Assembly: GCA_963786985.1 (NCBI GenBank)
Contig: CAWBBL010000026.1
Span: 62,001 to 126,000, forward strand
Source: Desertimonas sp963786985
Lineage (GTDB): Bacteria; Actinomycetota; Acidimicrobiia; Acidimicrobiales; Ilumatobacteraceae
Direction of reading: 5' to 3'
Length of the DNA: 64,000 nt
How positions within the stretch are numbered: position 1 is the first letter of the stretch; each line of letters starts with the position of its first letter. The position numbers and the translations under genes are program-made. Positions 36,920 to 45,232 of the stretch are shown piece by piece. A model generated the notes under the pieces. It searched no databases and was not told the origin of the DNA. It saw nothing but the letters and a program-made list of their open reading frames with translations.

Positions 36920-37846
36920 CTACAGCTTGTGCAGGCGGACGCTGGTGACGCGGTGGTCGGCGGCCTTGCGCAGGATCAACGATGCCCGTTCCCGCGTCGG
37001 CAGGATGTTCTCGCGAAGATTGCGCCCATTGATATCGCGCCAGATCGACGTTGCCGTCTGCACGGCGTCCTCGTCGCTGAGCACGGCGAAGTGACGGAAG
37101 AAGCTGTTGGGGTCCATGAACACCGACTCGCGGAGAGCCATGAACCTGGCGATGAACCAGGCGAGGATGTCGGCCTCGTCGGCGTCGATGTAGATCGAGA
37201 AGTCGAAGTAGTCGCTCACGAACTCGGTCGCCGAGCTGCTGACCTGAAGGACGTTGAGCCCCTCGACGATGACGATGTCCGGCTGGCGGACGATCGTCTC
37301 CTCGTCCTCCAGCACGTCGTAGATCACGTGGCTGTACACCGGTGCCCGGACCTCGCTGGCGCCACTCTTGACATCGCGTAGGAACGCCAGCAGTCGACGA
37401 GTGTCGTAGCTCTCCGGGAACCCCTTGCGAGTCATCAGCCCGCGCTCTTCGAGCACGGCGTTGGGATGGAGGAAGCCGTCGGTCGTCACGAGGTCGACAT
37501 GCGGATGGTCCGGCCACCGTGACAGCAGCGCCTGGAGGATGCGGGCAAACGTGCTCTTGCCGACGGCGACGCTGCCGGCGACGCCGATGACGTACGGCAC
37601 CCGGGGGGACATCGCCCCGAGGAACGTCGACGAAACGCGCGCCAGATCTTGCGACGCGCTGACCCGCAGGTTCAACAAGCGGGACAGCGGCAGGTAGATG
37701 GCGGCGACCTCATCGAGGTCGATCCGCTCGTTGATGCCGCGGAGCTTGTCGAGGTCCTCCTGGCGCAGCGTCAACGGTGTCGCCGCGCGCAACGCCGCCC
37801 AGCTGTCGCGGTCGATCGTGACGTAGCGACTCTCCGCGCCTGACAT
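36920..37846 (-). CDS. coaA: Pantothenate kinase, type I
   Basis: First enzyme of coenzyme A synthesis, phosphorylating pantothenate; 308 residues, as expected. The P-loop GSVAVGKS is at 91-98, with DLVTTDGFLHPN, KGFPESYDTRRLL, and the CoA/pantothenate region EGLNVLQ. ATG 37846 is preceded by TATGGT (37855-37860 on the minus strand) at 8 bases. Confidence 0.95.
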   Translation of the reverse strand: MSGAESRYVTIDRDSWAALRAATPLTLRQEDLDKLRGINERIDLDEVAAIYLPLSRLLNLRVSASQDLARVSSTFLGAMSPRVPYVIGVAGSVAVGKSTFARILQALLSRWPDHPHVDLVTTDGFLHPNAVLEERGLMTRKGFPESYDTRRLLAFLRDVKSGASEVRAPVYSHVIYDVLEDEETIVRQPDIVIVEGLNVLQVSSSATEFVSDYFDFSIYIDADEADILAWFIARFMALRESVFMDPNSFFRHFAVLSDEDAVQTATSIWRDINGRNLRENILPTRERASLILRKAADHRVTSVRLHKL

Positions 37847-37870
37847 CGCCACCGACCATACGCTGCTGCC
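37847..37870. promoter_or_regulatory. Overlapping divergent -10 elements, coaA/methyltransferase
   Basis: The minus-strand -10 TATGGT (37855-37860) and the plus-strand -10 TACGCT (37859-37864) share two base pairs. They lie 8 and 6 bases from their start codons in a 24-bp gap. One RNA polymerase site could therefore fire in either direction. Confidence 0.6.
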
Positions 37871-39277
37871 GTGGCTGCGGCGCAACCGTCCTCGACGACT
37901 GGCGGCGCGCGCCAGCGCCGGCGTCAGCACGGGGCGTACGCCACGCCACGAGCCCTTGTCGACCGCATCGTCGACGCCGTGATGCCGCCGGTCTGCCCAG
38001 GTCAGCATGTGTCCGTCCTCGATCCGGCATGCGGCGACGGCCGCTTCTTGGCCGCCGCCGCCGACCACATCGCCGCCGCCGGCGGGATCGCCACACTCCA
38101 CGGGGTGGACATCGACGCCGGGGCGGTCGCCGCGGCACGTGTCGCGCTCGCCGGACGTGGCGACGTTGTCATCGAGGTCGGCGACGCGCTCACCAGGACG
38201 TGGGGCCCGACCGAGTACGACGTGGTGCTCGGCAATCCGCCGTATCTGTCACAGCTGGCATCGGCGACGTCACGAGGCCGGTCGAGCGATCGCGGGGGCG
38301 GCCCGTATGCCGACGCTGCCGCTGAGTTCCTCGTCCTGGCCGTCGGTCTCGCCCGCCGCGACGGCGGGCGGGTTGGTCTGGTCCTCCCGCAGTCGATCCT
38401 CGGCTCCCGCGACGCCGGCCCGATCCGGGCGCGGGTCGAGCAACTCGCCGAACCGATCTGGTCGTGGTGGTCGCCACGGTTGCAGTTCGACGCCTCGGTG
38501 GTCGTGTGTGCCGTCGGCTTCCGACGACGGGTTCCCCGGAACCAGCGCGACGCCTCGGGCGACCGCGATCCCGTGTGGACCAGTGTCGTCACCCAGGCGA
38601 TGGGCATCCCCGATCTGCCGCCGGTCACCGCTTCTGGGTGTGTGGGCTCCCGGGCAACGGTCACGGCAAACTTCCGCGACGAGTACTACGGCTTGATCCC
38701 CGCCGTCGGCGACCACCGCTCCGGTCCGCCGTTGGTCACGAGCGGGGCGATCGATCCCGGCTGCTGTCGCTGGGGGGAGCGGCCGGTGACGTTCAACCGC
38801 CGGCGTTTCGAACGGCCCCGCGTCAACGTGTCGTTGCTCGACGAACGGATGCGCCGCTGGGCGACGCGGTTGGCGGTCCCCAAGGTGCTGATCGCCAACC
38901 AGACCCGCATCGTCGAGTGCGTGGTCGACCGTCAGGGGACGATGTTGCCCGCCGTCCCCGTGTTGACGGCGCGGCCCCTGATCCCTCGTGACGCCAGCGA
39001 GCTGTCCGCCGTGGCGGCGGTGTTGTCGTCGCCGCTCGCCTCGGTGTGGCTGTGGCACGCCGCCGCCGGAACCGGGTTGTCGGCGCGCACCGTCCGGCTG
39101 CGCCCGGCGCTGGTTTCCTCCGTGCCGTGGCCAGACGGCGCGCTCGGGCAGGCCGTCGCCGCCTATGACCGCGGTGACCTGGCCGGCAGTGCCCGCGCCG
39201 TGCATCACGCCTATGGGATCGGCGCCGCCGAGAGCGATGAGCTACTGCGGTGGTGGACCGCTCTGCGGACGGCATGA
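37871..39277 (+). CDS. N6-adenine DNA methyltransferase (Eco57I/class I-type), orphan
   Basis: Protein of 468 residues. Motif I DPACGDGRF is at 51-59, the catalytic NPPY at 122-125, and SILGSRDAGPIR follows the usual spacing of gamma-type N6-adenine methyltransferases. The second half (from about 210) carries no recognisable nuclease motif and looks like a target-recognition region, ending with RTVRLRPALVSSVPWP. No restriction gene adjoins it. It may be a solitary epigenetic methylase or a relic of a type IIG system. It is coupled to the next gene by an ATGA overlap. Confidence 0.8.
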   Translation: MAAAQPSSTTGGARQRRRQHGAYATPRALVDRIVDAVMPPVCPGQHVSVLDPACGDGRFLAAAADHIAAAGGIATLHGVDIDAGAVAAARVALAGRGDVVIEVGDALTRTWGPTEYDVVLGNPPYLSQLASATSRGRSSDRGGGPYADAAAEFLVLAVGLARRDGGRVGLVLPQSILGSRDAGPIRARVEQLAEPIWSWWSPRLQFDASVVVCAVGFRRRVPRNQRDASGDRDPVWTSVVTQAMGIPDLPPVTASGCVGSRATVTANFRDEYYGLIPAVGDHRSGPPLVTSGAIDPGCCRWGERPVTFNRRRFERPRVNVSLLDERMRRWATRLAVPKVLIANQTRIVECVVDRQGTMLPAVPVLTARPLIPRDASELSAVAAVLSSPLASVWLWHAAAGTGLSARTVRLRPALVSSVPWPDGALGQAVAAYDRGDLAGSARAVHHAYGIGAAESDELLRWWTALRTA

Positions 39278-39681
39278 GGGCTCGATCGGCGGCTGGCGCC
39301 GGATTGCTGGTCGTCCTCAGCTGGTCGATCGTCGCCTGCAGTGATGGAGGTAGCGACTCCCTCGAAGGGCTCAGCGCCGAAGCTCGCCGGGGCGCCGAGC
39401 TCGCCGACGACAACGGCTGCTCGGCGTGTCACGGGTCGGGCGCTGTCGGTCCGCGCTGGCAAGGTCGGTACGGCGCGACGATCGAGCTCGACGACGGCTC
39501 GACGGTCGTCGTCGACGAGGCCTACCTGACCCGGGCGATCACCGATCCTGGTGCCGACGTCGCCGCCGGGTTCGATGTGCAGATGCCCGACAACGACCTC
39601 AGTGACGAGGAGGTCGCCGCCATCGTCGCCTACATCGGCGAGCTCGGCGACGGACCGGCCACAACGGGTGGCGAGCGGTGA
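39274..39681 (+). CDS. Cytochrome c lipoprotein, single haem
   Basis: Membrane-anchored c-type cytochrome of 135 residues. The lipobox is IVAC with Cys22 as lipid attachment site. The haem site CSACH is at 49-53, and M104 in VQMPDN is the likely sixth ligand. The spacing and size resemble the cytochrome domain fused to subunit II of cytochrome c oxidase. It is followed by SCO1, which fits a role near oxidase copper assembly. ATG 39274 overlaps the upstream stop. Confidence 0.87.
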   Translation: MRARSAAGAGLLVVLSWSIVACSDGGSDSLEGLSAEARRGAELADDNGCSACHGSGAVGPRWQGRYGATIELDDGSTVVVDEAYLTRAITDPGADVAAGFDVQMPDNDLSDEEVAAIVAYIGELGDGPATTGGER

Positions 39682-40280
39682 CGGGGCGTCGGGCGTTCAT
39701 TCTCGTCACCGTGTTCACCGCCGTGACGGTTGCCGGATGCGGGGAGGACCGCCAGCTCGTCGGCCTCACCCGCGACCCCGAGCCGGAGGTCGACGTCGCC
39801 GCGGTCCCTGACGTCAGCCGGGACGGGGAGCCGTTCCGCTTCGTCGCTGCCGACGACGGCATGCTGGTCGTGTTCTTCGGCTACACCAACTGTCCCGACG
39901 TGTGCCCGACGACGTTGGCCCAGTTGCGCCGCGGGCTCGACGACCTCGAGCCTGATGACGCCGATCGGATCGACGCGGTCATGGTCAGCATCGACCCCGA
40001 GCGCGACCGCGACGTGCTCGCCGACTACGTCGACAGCTTCGTCCCCGGGGCCCACGCCGTGGCCCTCGACGACGACGCCGTCCTGCAGGAGGTGGCCCTG
40101 GCGTTCGGGGTCAGCTATCAGGTGACGACCCGGCCCAACGGCGACGTCGACGTCGCCCATTCGGACACGGGCCTGTTCGCCGTGGATGACACGGGGAGGC
40201 TCGTGCTCACCTGGCCGTATGGATCGACGAGCGACGACATCGCCGGCGACCTCGAGCAGCTGCTCGCCGACCGGGCATGA
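39678..40280 (+). CDS. SCO1/SenC family copper chaperone lipoprotein
   Basis: Thioredoxin-fold protein of 200 residues that delivers copper to the CuA site of cytochrome c oxidase. The lipobox is VAGC (Cys21); the copper ligands are C71 and C75 in NCPDVCPTT and H160 in DVDVAHSD. GTG 39678 overlaps the cytochrome stop, and the next gene overlaps in turn, so the three are coupled. Confidence 0.92.
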   Translation: MTGRRAFILVTVFTAVTVAGCGEDRQLVGLTRDPEPEVDVAAVPDVSRDGEPFRFVAADDGMLVVFFGYTNCPDVCPTTLAQLRRGLDDLEPDDADRIDAVMVSIDPERDRDVLADYVDSFVPGAHAVALDDDAVLQEVALAFGVSYQVTTRPNGDVDVAHSDTGLFAVDDTGRLVLTWPYGSTSDDIAGDLEQLLADRA

Positions 40281-41246
40281 TCAGGGTGGCTGGTGCGGCG
40301 ATCGCGGTCGGGGCGGTGCTCGTGCCGGTCGGGGCCGCCCACGCCGACCCGGCGGTGCCGACGGACTTCGCCACCGAGGTGGTCGGCATCGAGCCGGCGA
40401 CGCCAACGATCGATGTCGGCGTCGTCGGCGGCGACTCGTTCGTCGAGCTGACCGTCGAACCGGGCACCGCCGTCGTGGTCCTCGGCTACTGGGGCGAGCC
40501 GTACCTGCGCTTCAACAGTGACGGCACCGTCGAGGAGAACCGCCGGTCGCCGACCGTGGCCGAGAACGAGAGTCGCTATGGCCGGTCGCTCGTCGCCGCC
40601 GGCCGGTGTCGACGGCGAGTCACAGTGGGTTGCCGTCGCCACGGACGGCAGCTACGCCTGGCATGACCACCGCGCGCACTGGATGAGCTCCGAGCCGCCG
40701 GTGGGTGCACGCGGCGACGAGGTGCAGGCGGGGGTCATCCCCCTGCAGGTCAACGGCTCCGATGTGCGCGTCTCGGTGGCGGTCGTGTGGCAGGAGGCGC
40801 CCTCCCGCGTCCCACTCGTGGCCGGCGCGGTGATTGGCGGGTTTGCCGTGCTGATCGTGTTGTCCGCCCGTCATCGCATCGCCTGGGTGCTGGCGATCAC
40901 CGGGGCGGCGGCCGCCGGCATCGGCTGGTGGCAAGTGGCGTCGGTGCCCCCGGAGACCGGGCCGTCGTCGATCTCCTGGCTGCTGCCGGCGGTCGCCGCG
41001 GCCGCCGCCGTCGTGGCGATCACGCTGGGACGCTCGCTCGTGTCGCACGCCCTCGTCGCCCTGGCCGGTCTGCAGCTGGCCCTGTGGGCGTTCCTGCGCC
41101 GTGACGGCCTGGTGAAGGCGCTGCTGCCGACGGACGCGCCGTTCTGGCTCGATCGCGGCGTCACCGCCGCGGCGGCCGTCGTCGGCTGCGCCGGGATCGC
41201 CGCCGGCGTCCTCGGCGTGCTCCGCCTCCCGGCCACGGAGGGCTGA
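40277..41246 (+). CDS. Exported membrane protein linked to SCO1, apparent frameshift
   Basis: ATG 40277 overlaps the SCO1 stop. A signal peptide is followed by a beta-rich domain (SFVELTVEPGTAVVVLGYWGEPYLRF). The frame then shifts by one base near 40600-40606 in a GCCGCCGGCC stretch and continues (GVDGESQWVAVATDGSYAWHDHRAHWMS) into about four membrane helices, ending at 41246. The joined product is about 322 residues. Similar proteins lie beside SCO1 in other actinobacteria, and the WHDHRAHWM motif could bind copper. Function unknown. Confidence 0.65.
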
Positions 41247-41266
41247 GGCCGAGCCCGACCGTTCCC

Positions 41267-41344
41267 GTTCTGGGCGGCCTGCGGTCCACTTCTCGATCCG
41301 GGCGGCCTGCGGCCCGATTTCCTGCTCGTTGGCCGCCCAGAACG
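41267..41344. repeat. Intergenic repeat family A, copy 4
   Basis: GTTCTGGGCGGCCTGCGG at the left, CGATCCGGGCGGCC in the centre and TTGGCCGCCCAGAACG at the right; nearly identical to copy 3 over its first 35 bases. It is 20 bases after a stop and lies between two genes in the same direction, showing that the family is not confined to convergent gaps. Confidence 0.88.
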
Positions 41345-41401
41345 CCCGTGCGTGGCCGATGTCATGGTGGCTTCCGGCGTCGTCGCCGTACCGTTGACTG
41401 C

Positions 41402-42727
41402 GTGATTGAGTCCTTCGATCACCGCCATCGGGTGGTGATCGTCGGTGCCGGATTCGGCGGGTTGGCCGCCGCCAAGGGCCTCGCCGAGGCGCCCGTCGAC
41501 GTCGCCATCGTCGACGCCAACAACTTCCACCTGTTCCAGCCGTTGCTGTACCAGGTCGCCACTGCCGGCCTCGACGCCGACGATGTCGCCTACGCCGTGC
41601 GTGGCATCTTCCGCCGCCAACGCAACGTCACCGTGCACATGGCGACGGTCACGGCCATCGACCTCGACGCCAAGGTGCTGACCCTCGACCGTGGGGATGG
41701 AGAGGTCGACGAATTGCCCTACGACACGCTCGTCGTCGCCGCCGGAGCGGTGTCGACGTCGTTCGGGATCGACGGTGTCGAAGAGCACGCCATCCCGCTC
41801 AAGGACCTCGACGACGCCCTCGACCTCCGTCTCGCCGTGCTGGAACGTTTCGAGCGGGCGGCGATCGACCCGGCCAGCGTCGAGCGGGGTGAGCTCAACG
41901 TCGTGGTGTCCGGGGGTGGTCCGACCGGCGTGGAGACCGCTGGGGCGATGATGGAGCTGTTCACCCGGGTGCTGGCCAAGGACTTCCCGACCGTCGACGT
42001 GCAGGCGGCACGTGTGGTGCTCGTGGAGGCGGCACCCCGGCTGCTCGGGGCGATGTCGACGCAGTCCAGCGACCGTGCGCTGCGGACGTTGTCAGGCCGT
42101 GGCGTAGAGGTGCGGACGGGTGTCGGAGTCGCCAGGATCACCAGCGACGGCAGTCGGAAGTTCGTGCATCTCGCCGACGGCACGGTGCTGCCTGCCGGCG
42201 TGGTGGTGTGGGCGGCCGGAGTGCGGGCCAACCCGCTCGCCGAGATGCTCGGGGTCGAACTGACCAAGGGCGGGCGCATCGTCGTCACCCACGACCTCAC
42301 GGTCGCCGGCCAACCCGACGTGTTCGCCGTCGGCGACATCGCCGCTTCGCCCGCCCCGACCGTCGGTGGAACCGATGGCACCGCGATACTGCCGCAGGTC
42401 GCCCAGGTGGCGATCCAGGGTGGCCGACATGCCGCCAGGCAGATCGTCCGGAGGCTCCGCGGGGCGCCGACCGAGCCGTTCCGCTACCACGACAAGGGCA
42501 CGATGGCGACGATCGGCCGCAACGACGCGGTCACCGAGCTACCCAGCGGTGTACGGCTCTTCGGGCTGGTCGGCTGGCTGGCCTGGCTGGGACTCCACCT
42601 GCTGTACCTGATCGGATTCCGCAACCGAGCCAACGTGCTGCTCAACTGGGCTTGGAACTACGCGACGTTCGATCGCCACAGCCGCCTCGTCGCCGCCCGC
42701 GATGTTCGTCGCGCCCGCCACCGCTGA
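41402..42727 (+). CDS. ndh: Type II NADH dehydrogenase
   Basis: Single-subunit flavoprotein of 441 residues that oxidises NADH and reduces quinone without pumping protons. The FAD site VVIVGAGFGG is at 11-20, the NAD site VVVSGGGPTGVETAG in the middle, and FAVGDIAA the second FAD motif. The C-terminal hydrophobic segment (GLVGWLAWLGLHLLYLIGF) anchors it to the membrane, as in NDH-2. TACCGT at 41389-41394 ends 7 bases before GTG 41402. Confidence 0.92.
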   Translation: MIESFDHRHRVVIVGAGFGGLAAAKGLAEAPVDVAIVDANNFHLFQPLLYQVATAGLDADDVAYAVRGIFRRQRNVTVHMATVTAIDLDAKVLTLDRGDGEVDELPYDTLVVAAGAVSTSFGIDGVEEHAIPLKDLDDALDLRLAVLERFERAAIDPASVERGELNVVVSGGGPTGVETAGAMMELFTRVLAKDFPTVDVQAARVVLVEAAPRLLGAMSTQSSDRALRTLSGRGVEVRTGVGVARITSDGSRKFVHLADGTVLPAGVVVWAAGVRANPLAEMLGVELTKGGRIVVTHDLTVAGQPDVFAVGDIAASPAPTVGGTDGTAILPQVAQVAIQGGRHAARQIVRRLRGAPTEPFRYHDKGTMATIGRNDAVTELPSGVRLFGLVGWLAWLGLHLLYLIGFRNRANVLLNWAWNYATFDRHSRLVAARDVRRARHR

Positions 42728-42741
42728 GGGCGGTCAGTCGA

Positions 42742-42810
42742 CGTTCGTTGGCCGCAGTGAGGCCGTTGGCGTCCGGAAATCGGCCGATGAATCGCAGGCC
42801 GCCCAGATCG
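42742..42810. repeat. Intergenic repeat family A, copy 5 (long-tail type, reversed)
   Basis: Same element as copy 1 in the opposite orientation: CGTTCGTTGGCCGC at the left, GTTGGCGTCCGG in the centre, GAATCGCAGGCCGCCCAGATC at the right. It fills the gap between the convergent ndh and map genes. Confidence 0.82.
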
Positions 42811-42816
42811 GGCGGG

Positions 42817-43821
42817 TCAGCGGTTCCATGGGGCGGTGGGCGAGACCGCGCCGTCACCGCCGGTGAGGACCTCGAAGCCGTCGTCGGTGACGAGGATCGT
42901 GTGCTCGAACTGGGCGGTGCGCTTGCCGTCGGCGGTGACCGCCGTCCAGTCGTCGTCCCACATCCGGAAGTGCCACGACCCGAGACTGATCATCGGCTCG
43001 ATGGTGAACGTCATCCCCGGGCGCATCGTCAACGAGTTGCGCGCGTCGTAGTAGTGGAGGACCTGGATCTCGCCGTGGAACTGTTCGCCGATCCCGTGGC
43101 CGACGAAGGCGCGGATCACGCCATAGCGGTACTTCTTGGCGTGCGTCTCGATCGCCTTGCCGATGTCGCTCAAGTCGCGCCCGGGTTTGACCGCCTCGAT
43201 GCCCAGCCACATCGCTTCTTCGGTGACCCGCACGAGTTGCTGGCTCTGCGGATCGACGTCGCCGACGAAGAACGTTGCGTTGGTGTCGCCGTGCACGCCA
43301 CCGAAGTAGGCGGTGACGTCGAGGTTGACGATGTCGCCGTCCTGCAGCGCCCGTGAGTCGGGGATGCCGTGGCAGATCACCTCGTTGACCGACGTGCACA
43401 CACTCTTCGGATAGCCGTTGTAGTTGAGTGGTGACGGGTAGCAGTCGCGCTCGATGTACAGCTGATGGACGTAGGCGTCGATCTCCTCGGTCGTCACGCC
43501 GGGAGCGACCCGTTCGCCGGCGAGGCGGAGGATCTCGGCGGCCAGCCGGCCGGTGACACGCATCCGCTCGATCGTCTCGGGCGACTTGATCCGCGGCTCG
43601 TCGAGATCGTGGACCTCGCCGGTCGCGGCGTACGGCGGTCGGGCGATGTGTGTCGGAACGGGGCGCATCGGGCTCACGATCCCCTGCAGGACCCGACCCT
43701 CGGTGCTGCGGTGGCAGCGCTTGTACTTGCGGCCGCTACCGCACCAACACGGATCGTTGGCATTGGGCAGCACCGCTGGCGGCTGGGTGTGCGGGGCCTG
43801 GACAACCGTCGTCGACTGCAT
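42817..43821 (-). CDS. map: Methionine aminopeptidase with N-terminal SEC-C zinc motif
   Basis: Removes the initiator methionine from nascent proteins; 334 residues. An N-terminal SEC-C motif (C25, C27, C36, H37 in DPCWCGSGRKYKRCH) precedes the pita-bread domain. Metal ligands are in NLDVTAYFGGVHGDTN, FVGHGIGEQFHG, FTIEPM and QFEHTILV. ATG 43821 is supported by TATCCT (43830-43835, minus strand) ending 8 bases upstream. The open frame further upstream is very basic and not needed. Confidence 0.93.
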   Translation of the reverse strand: MQSTTVVQAPHTQPPAVLPNANDPCWCGSGRKYKRCHRSTEGRVLQGIVSPMRPVPTHIARPPYAATGEVHDLDEPRIKSPETIERMRVTGRLAAEILRLAGERVAPGVTTEEIDAYVHQLYIERDCYPSPLNYNGYPKSVCTSVNEVICHGIPDSRALQDGDIVNLDVTAYFGGVHGDTNATFFVGDVDPQSQQLVRVTEEAMWLGIEAVKPGRDLSDIGKAIETHAKKYRYGVIRAFVGHGIGEQFHGEIQVLHYYDARNSLTMRPGMTFTIEPMISLGSWHFRMWDDDWTAVTADGKRTAQFEHTILVTDDGFEVLTGGDGAVSPTAPWNR

Positions 43822-43980
43822 CGCTCTACAGGATACGACGACGGCGCCGCGCCCGGTCAGCCGTTGATTGCGTCCCCGGGCCATGCCGGCGCGCTTGGCG
43901 ACGCTCCGCATCTGCGTTCGGCCACGCAGGCGGCGCTGGCGCTCGGCGGCTCGGAGCGGTGTGACGGGTGGCATGTTGAT

Positions 43981-44010
43981 ATATTCCGATATCGGAATAT
44001 GATGGTCGCC
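43981..44010 (+). promoter_or_regulatory. Palindromic operator overlapping the arsR promoter
   Basis: ATATTCCGATATCGGAATAT (43981-44000) is a perfect 20-bp palindrome in otherwise GC-rich DNA. It overlaps the -10 TATGAT (43998-44003), which ends 7 bases before GTG 44011. A dimeric ArsR repressor bound here would block its own promoter, so autoregulation is likely. Confidence 0.75.
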
Positions 44011-44383
44011 GTGGCTCGATCAGCGACGACGACGGATGCGTTCAACGCCGTCGCCGAGGCGAGCCGGCGTGAGCTCCTCGACGCCATTGGCGACGGGGAG
44101 GTCACGGTGGGCGAGCTCGTCGACCGGCTCGGTCTCAGCCAGCCGCAGGTGTCCAAGCACCTCGGTGTGCTGCGAGCAGTCGGGCTCGTGCTCGTCCGCG
44201 CCGACGGGCGCCGTCGGTGGTACCGGGTCAACGGTGCCGCCCTCAAGCCCGTCCACGACTGGGCGCGCTCGTTCGAGCGCACCTGGAACACCCGGCTCGA
44301 TCGGCTCGACGACTTGCTCGCCGAGCTGCAGTCGGGCGACCGCCGACCCCCCAACCACCCTCGAAACGGAGTACCACTCATGA
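44011..44383 (+). CDS. ArsR family winged-helix regulator, apparent frameshift at its end
   Basis: Regulator of about 123 residues. The winged helix is DAFNAVAEASRRELLDAI, VGELVDRLGLSQPQVSKHLGVLRAVGLVLVR, RRRWYRVN. There are no metal-binding cysteines, as in the AHSA1-linked ArsR subgroup. As read, the frame has no stop and runs into the next gene. Removing one C from the C6 run at 44347-44352 gives the natural ending LETEYHS with a TGA at 44381-44383 that overlaps the next ATG (ATGA). I therefore treat it as a separate gene. Confidence 0.75.
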
Positions 44384-44901
44384 ACACCAGCACCCACAAT
44401 CGCCACGGCTCGGCCGCCGTCACCCTGCCGTCGGACACCGAGATCCTCATCACCCGGCAGTTCGATGCCCCCTCTGCGCTCGTCTTCAAGGCGATCACCA
44501 CCCCCGAGCTCGTGCAGCGTTGGTGGGGGTTCGACACCTCGGTCTGGAAGGTCTGTGACATCGACCTGCGGGTCGGTGGGTCGTGGCGCTACGTCGTCGG
44601 CGAGGGCGACGAGGAGGTCGGTTTCCACGGCGAGTACCGCGAGATCGACGCGCCCCGCCGGATCGTTTCGACCGAGGCGTTCGAGGGTCTCGTGGCGATG
44701 GGGATCACCGACGATCCCGACTCCGTGGCGTCGGTCAACACCGTGACCCTCGAGGAGGTCGACGGTGTGACGACGATGTCGACGCTCGTCCAGCACGTCA
44801 CCAAGGAGCACCGCGACGGTCACATCAACTCGGGTATGGAAGGCGGCATGCAGGTGTCGTTCGACCGCCTCGAGGACCTCGTCACCCGAGCAGCGGACTG
44901 A
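44380..44901 (+). CDS. SRPBCC/AHSA1-like domain protein
   Basis: Protein of 173 residues with a helix-grip ligand-binding fold: LITRQFDAPSALVFKAITTPELVQRWWG, then GGSWRYVV and FHGEYREIDAPRRIVSTEAFEG. Such genes are commonly coupled to ArsR regulators, the product binding a hydrophobic ligand or detoxifying a compound. GGAG at 44368-44371 precedes ATG 44380 at 8 bases. As read it is in frame with the ArsR gene; a true fusion cannot be excluded. Confidence 0.85.
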   Translation: MNTSTHNRHGSAAVTLPSDTEILITRQFDAPSALVFKAITTPELVQRWWGFDTSVWKVCDIDLRVGGSWRYVVGEGDEEVGFHGEYREIDAPRRIVSTEAFEGLVAMGITDDPDSVASVNTVTLEEVDGVTTMSTLVQHVTKEHRDGHINSGMEGGMQVSFDRLEDLVTRAAD

Positions 44902-44923
44902 CCGACGGGCCCGGTGCCGGATC

Positions 44924-45002
44924 GATCTGGGCGGCGTCCGGTCCATTTCCCGATCTGGGCGGCCTGCGGGCCGGTTCTCCGGGCGGTTGGCCGCCCAGTT
45001 CG
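44924..45002. repeat. Intergenic repeat family A, copy 6
   Basis: GATCTGGGCGGC at the left, CGATCTGGGCGGCCTGCGG in the centre and TTGGCCGCCCAGTTCG at the right. It follows the SRPBCC gene by 22 bases, before a gene in the same direction. Confidence 0.85.
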
Positions 45003-45034
45003 CGGTGATGGATACGCAGCTAGCGTGCGTCTCG

Positions 45035-45232
45035 ATGCCAGCTCCAGCTGTCGCCGACGTGAGCCCGGAGCCGACCGAGGAGGAGGCGGCCGCGATCGTC
45101 GCCGCGGTGGCGTTGCTGTGGCCGCAACCCGCTGCTGCCGATGGGTCGTCGCGCCGGCAGACGGCGTGGAAGTTCAGCGGACGGTGGTGGAGTCAGCCGA
45201 TCCCGCTGCGGCGCGCCCGCCCGTGGACCTGA
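45035..45232 (+). CDS. AccE-like acyl-CoA carboxylase epsilon subunit
   Basis: Small protein of 65 residues: PEPTEEEAAAIVAAVALLW, then WKFSGRWWSQPIPLRRARPW. This layout (acidic helix, then a Trp-rich tail with W-x-x-SGRWW) is that of actinobacterial acyl-CoA carboxylase epsilon subunits, which stabilise the carboxyltransferase complex. TAGCGT at 45021-45026 lies 8 bases before ATG 45035. It is 38 kb from the carboxyltransferase at 5821, which is unusual since accE is often adjacent. The stop overlaps the next start. Confidence 0.68.
   Translation: MPAPAVADVSPEPTEEEAAAIVAAVALLWPQPAAADGSSRRQTAWKFSGRWWSQPIPLRRARPWT

Noticed and set aside
42642..42857. Protein-coding meaning for the LGGLRFIGRFPDAN-type peptide read from family A repeats
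   Set aside because: Similar peptides arise only because the same repeat is translated; frames and contexts differ between copies.
43822..43974. Extended N-terminus or separate basic peptide upstream of map
   Set aside because: TATCCT and ATG 43821 give a good leaderless start; the upstream part is low-complexity and basic.
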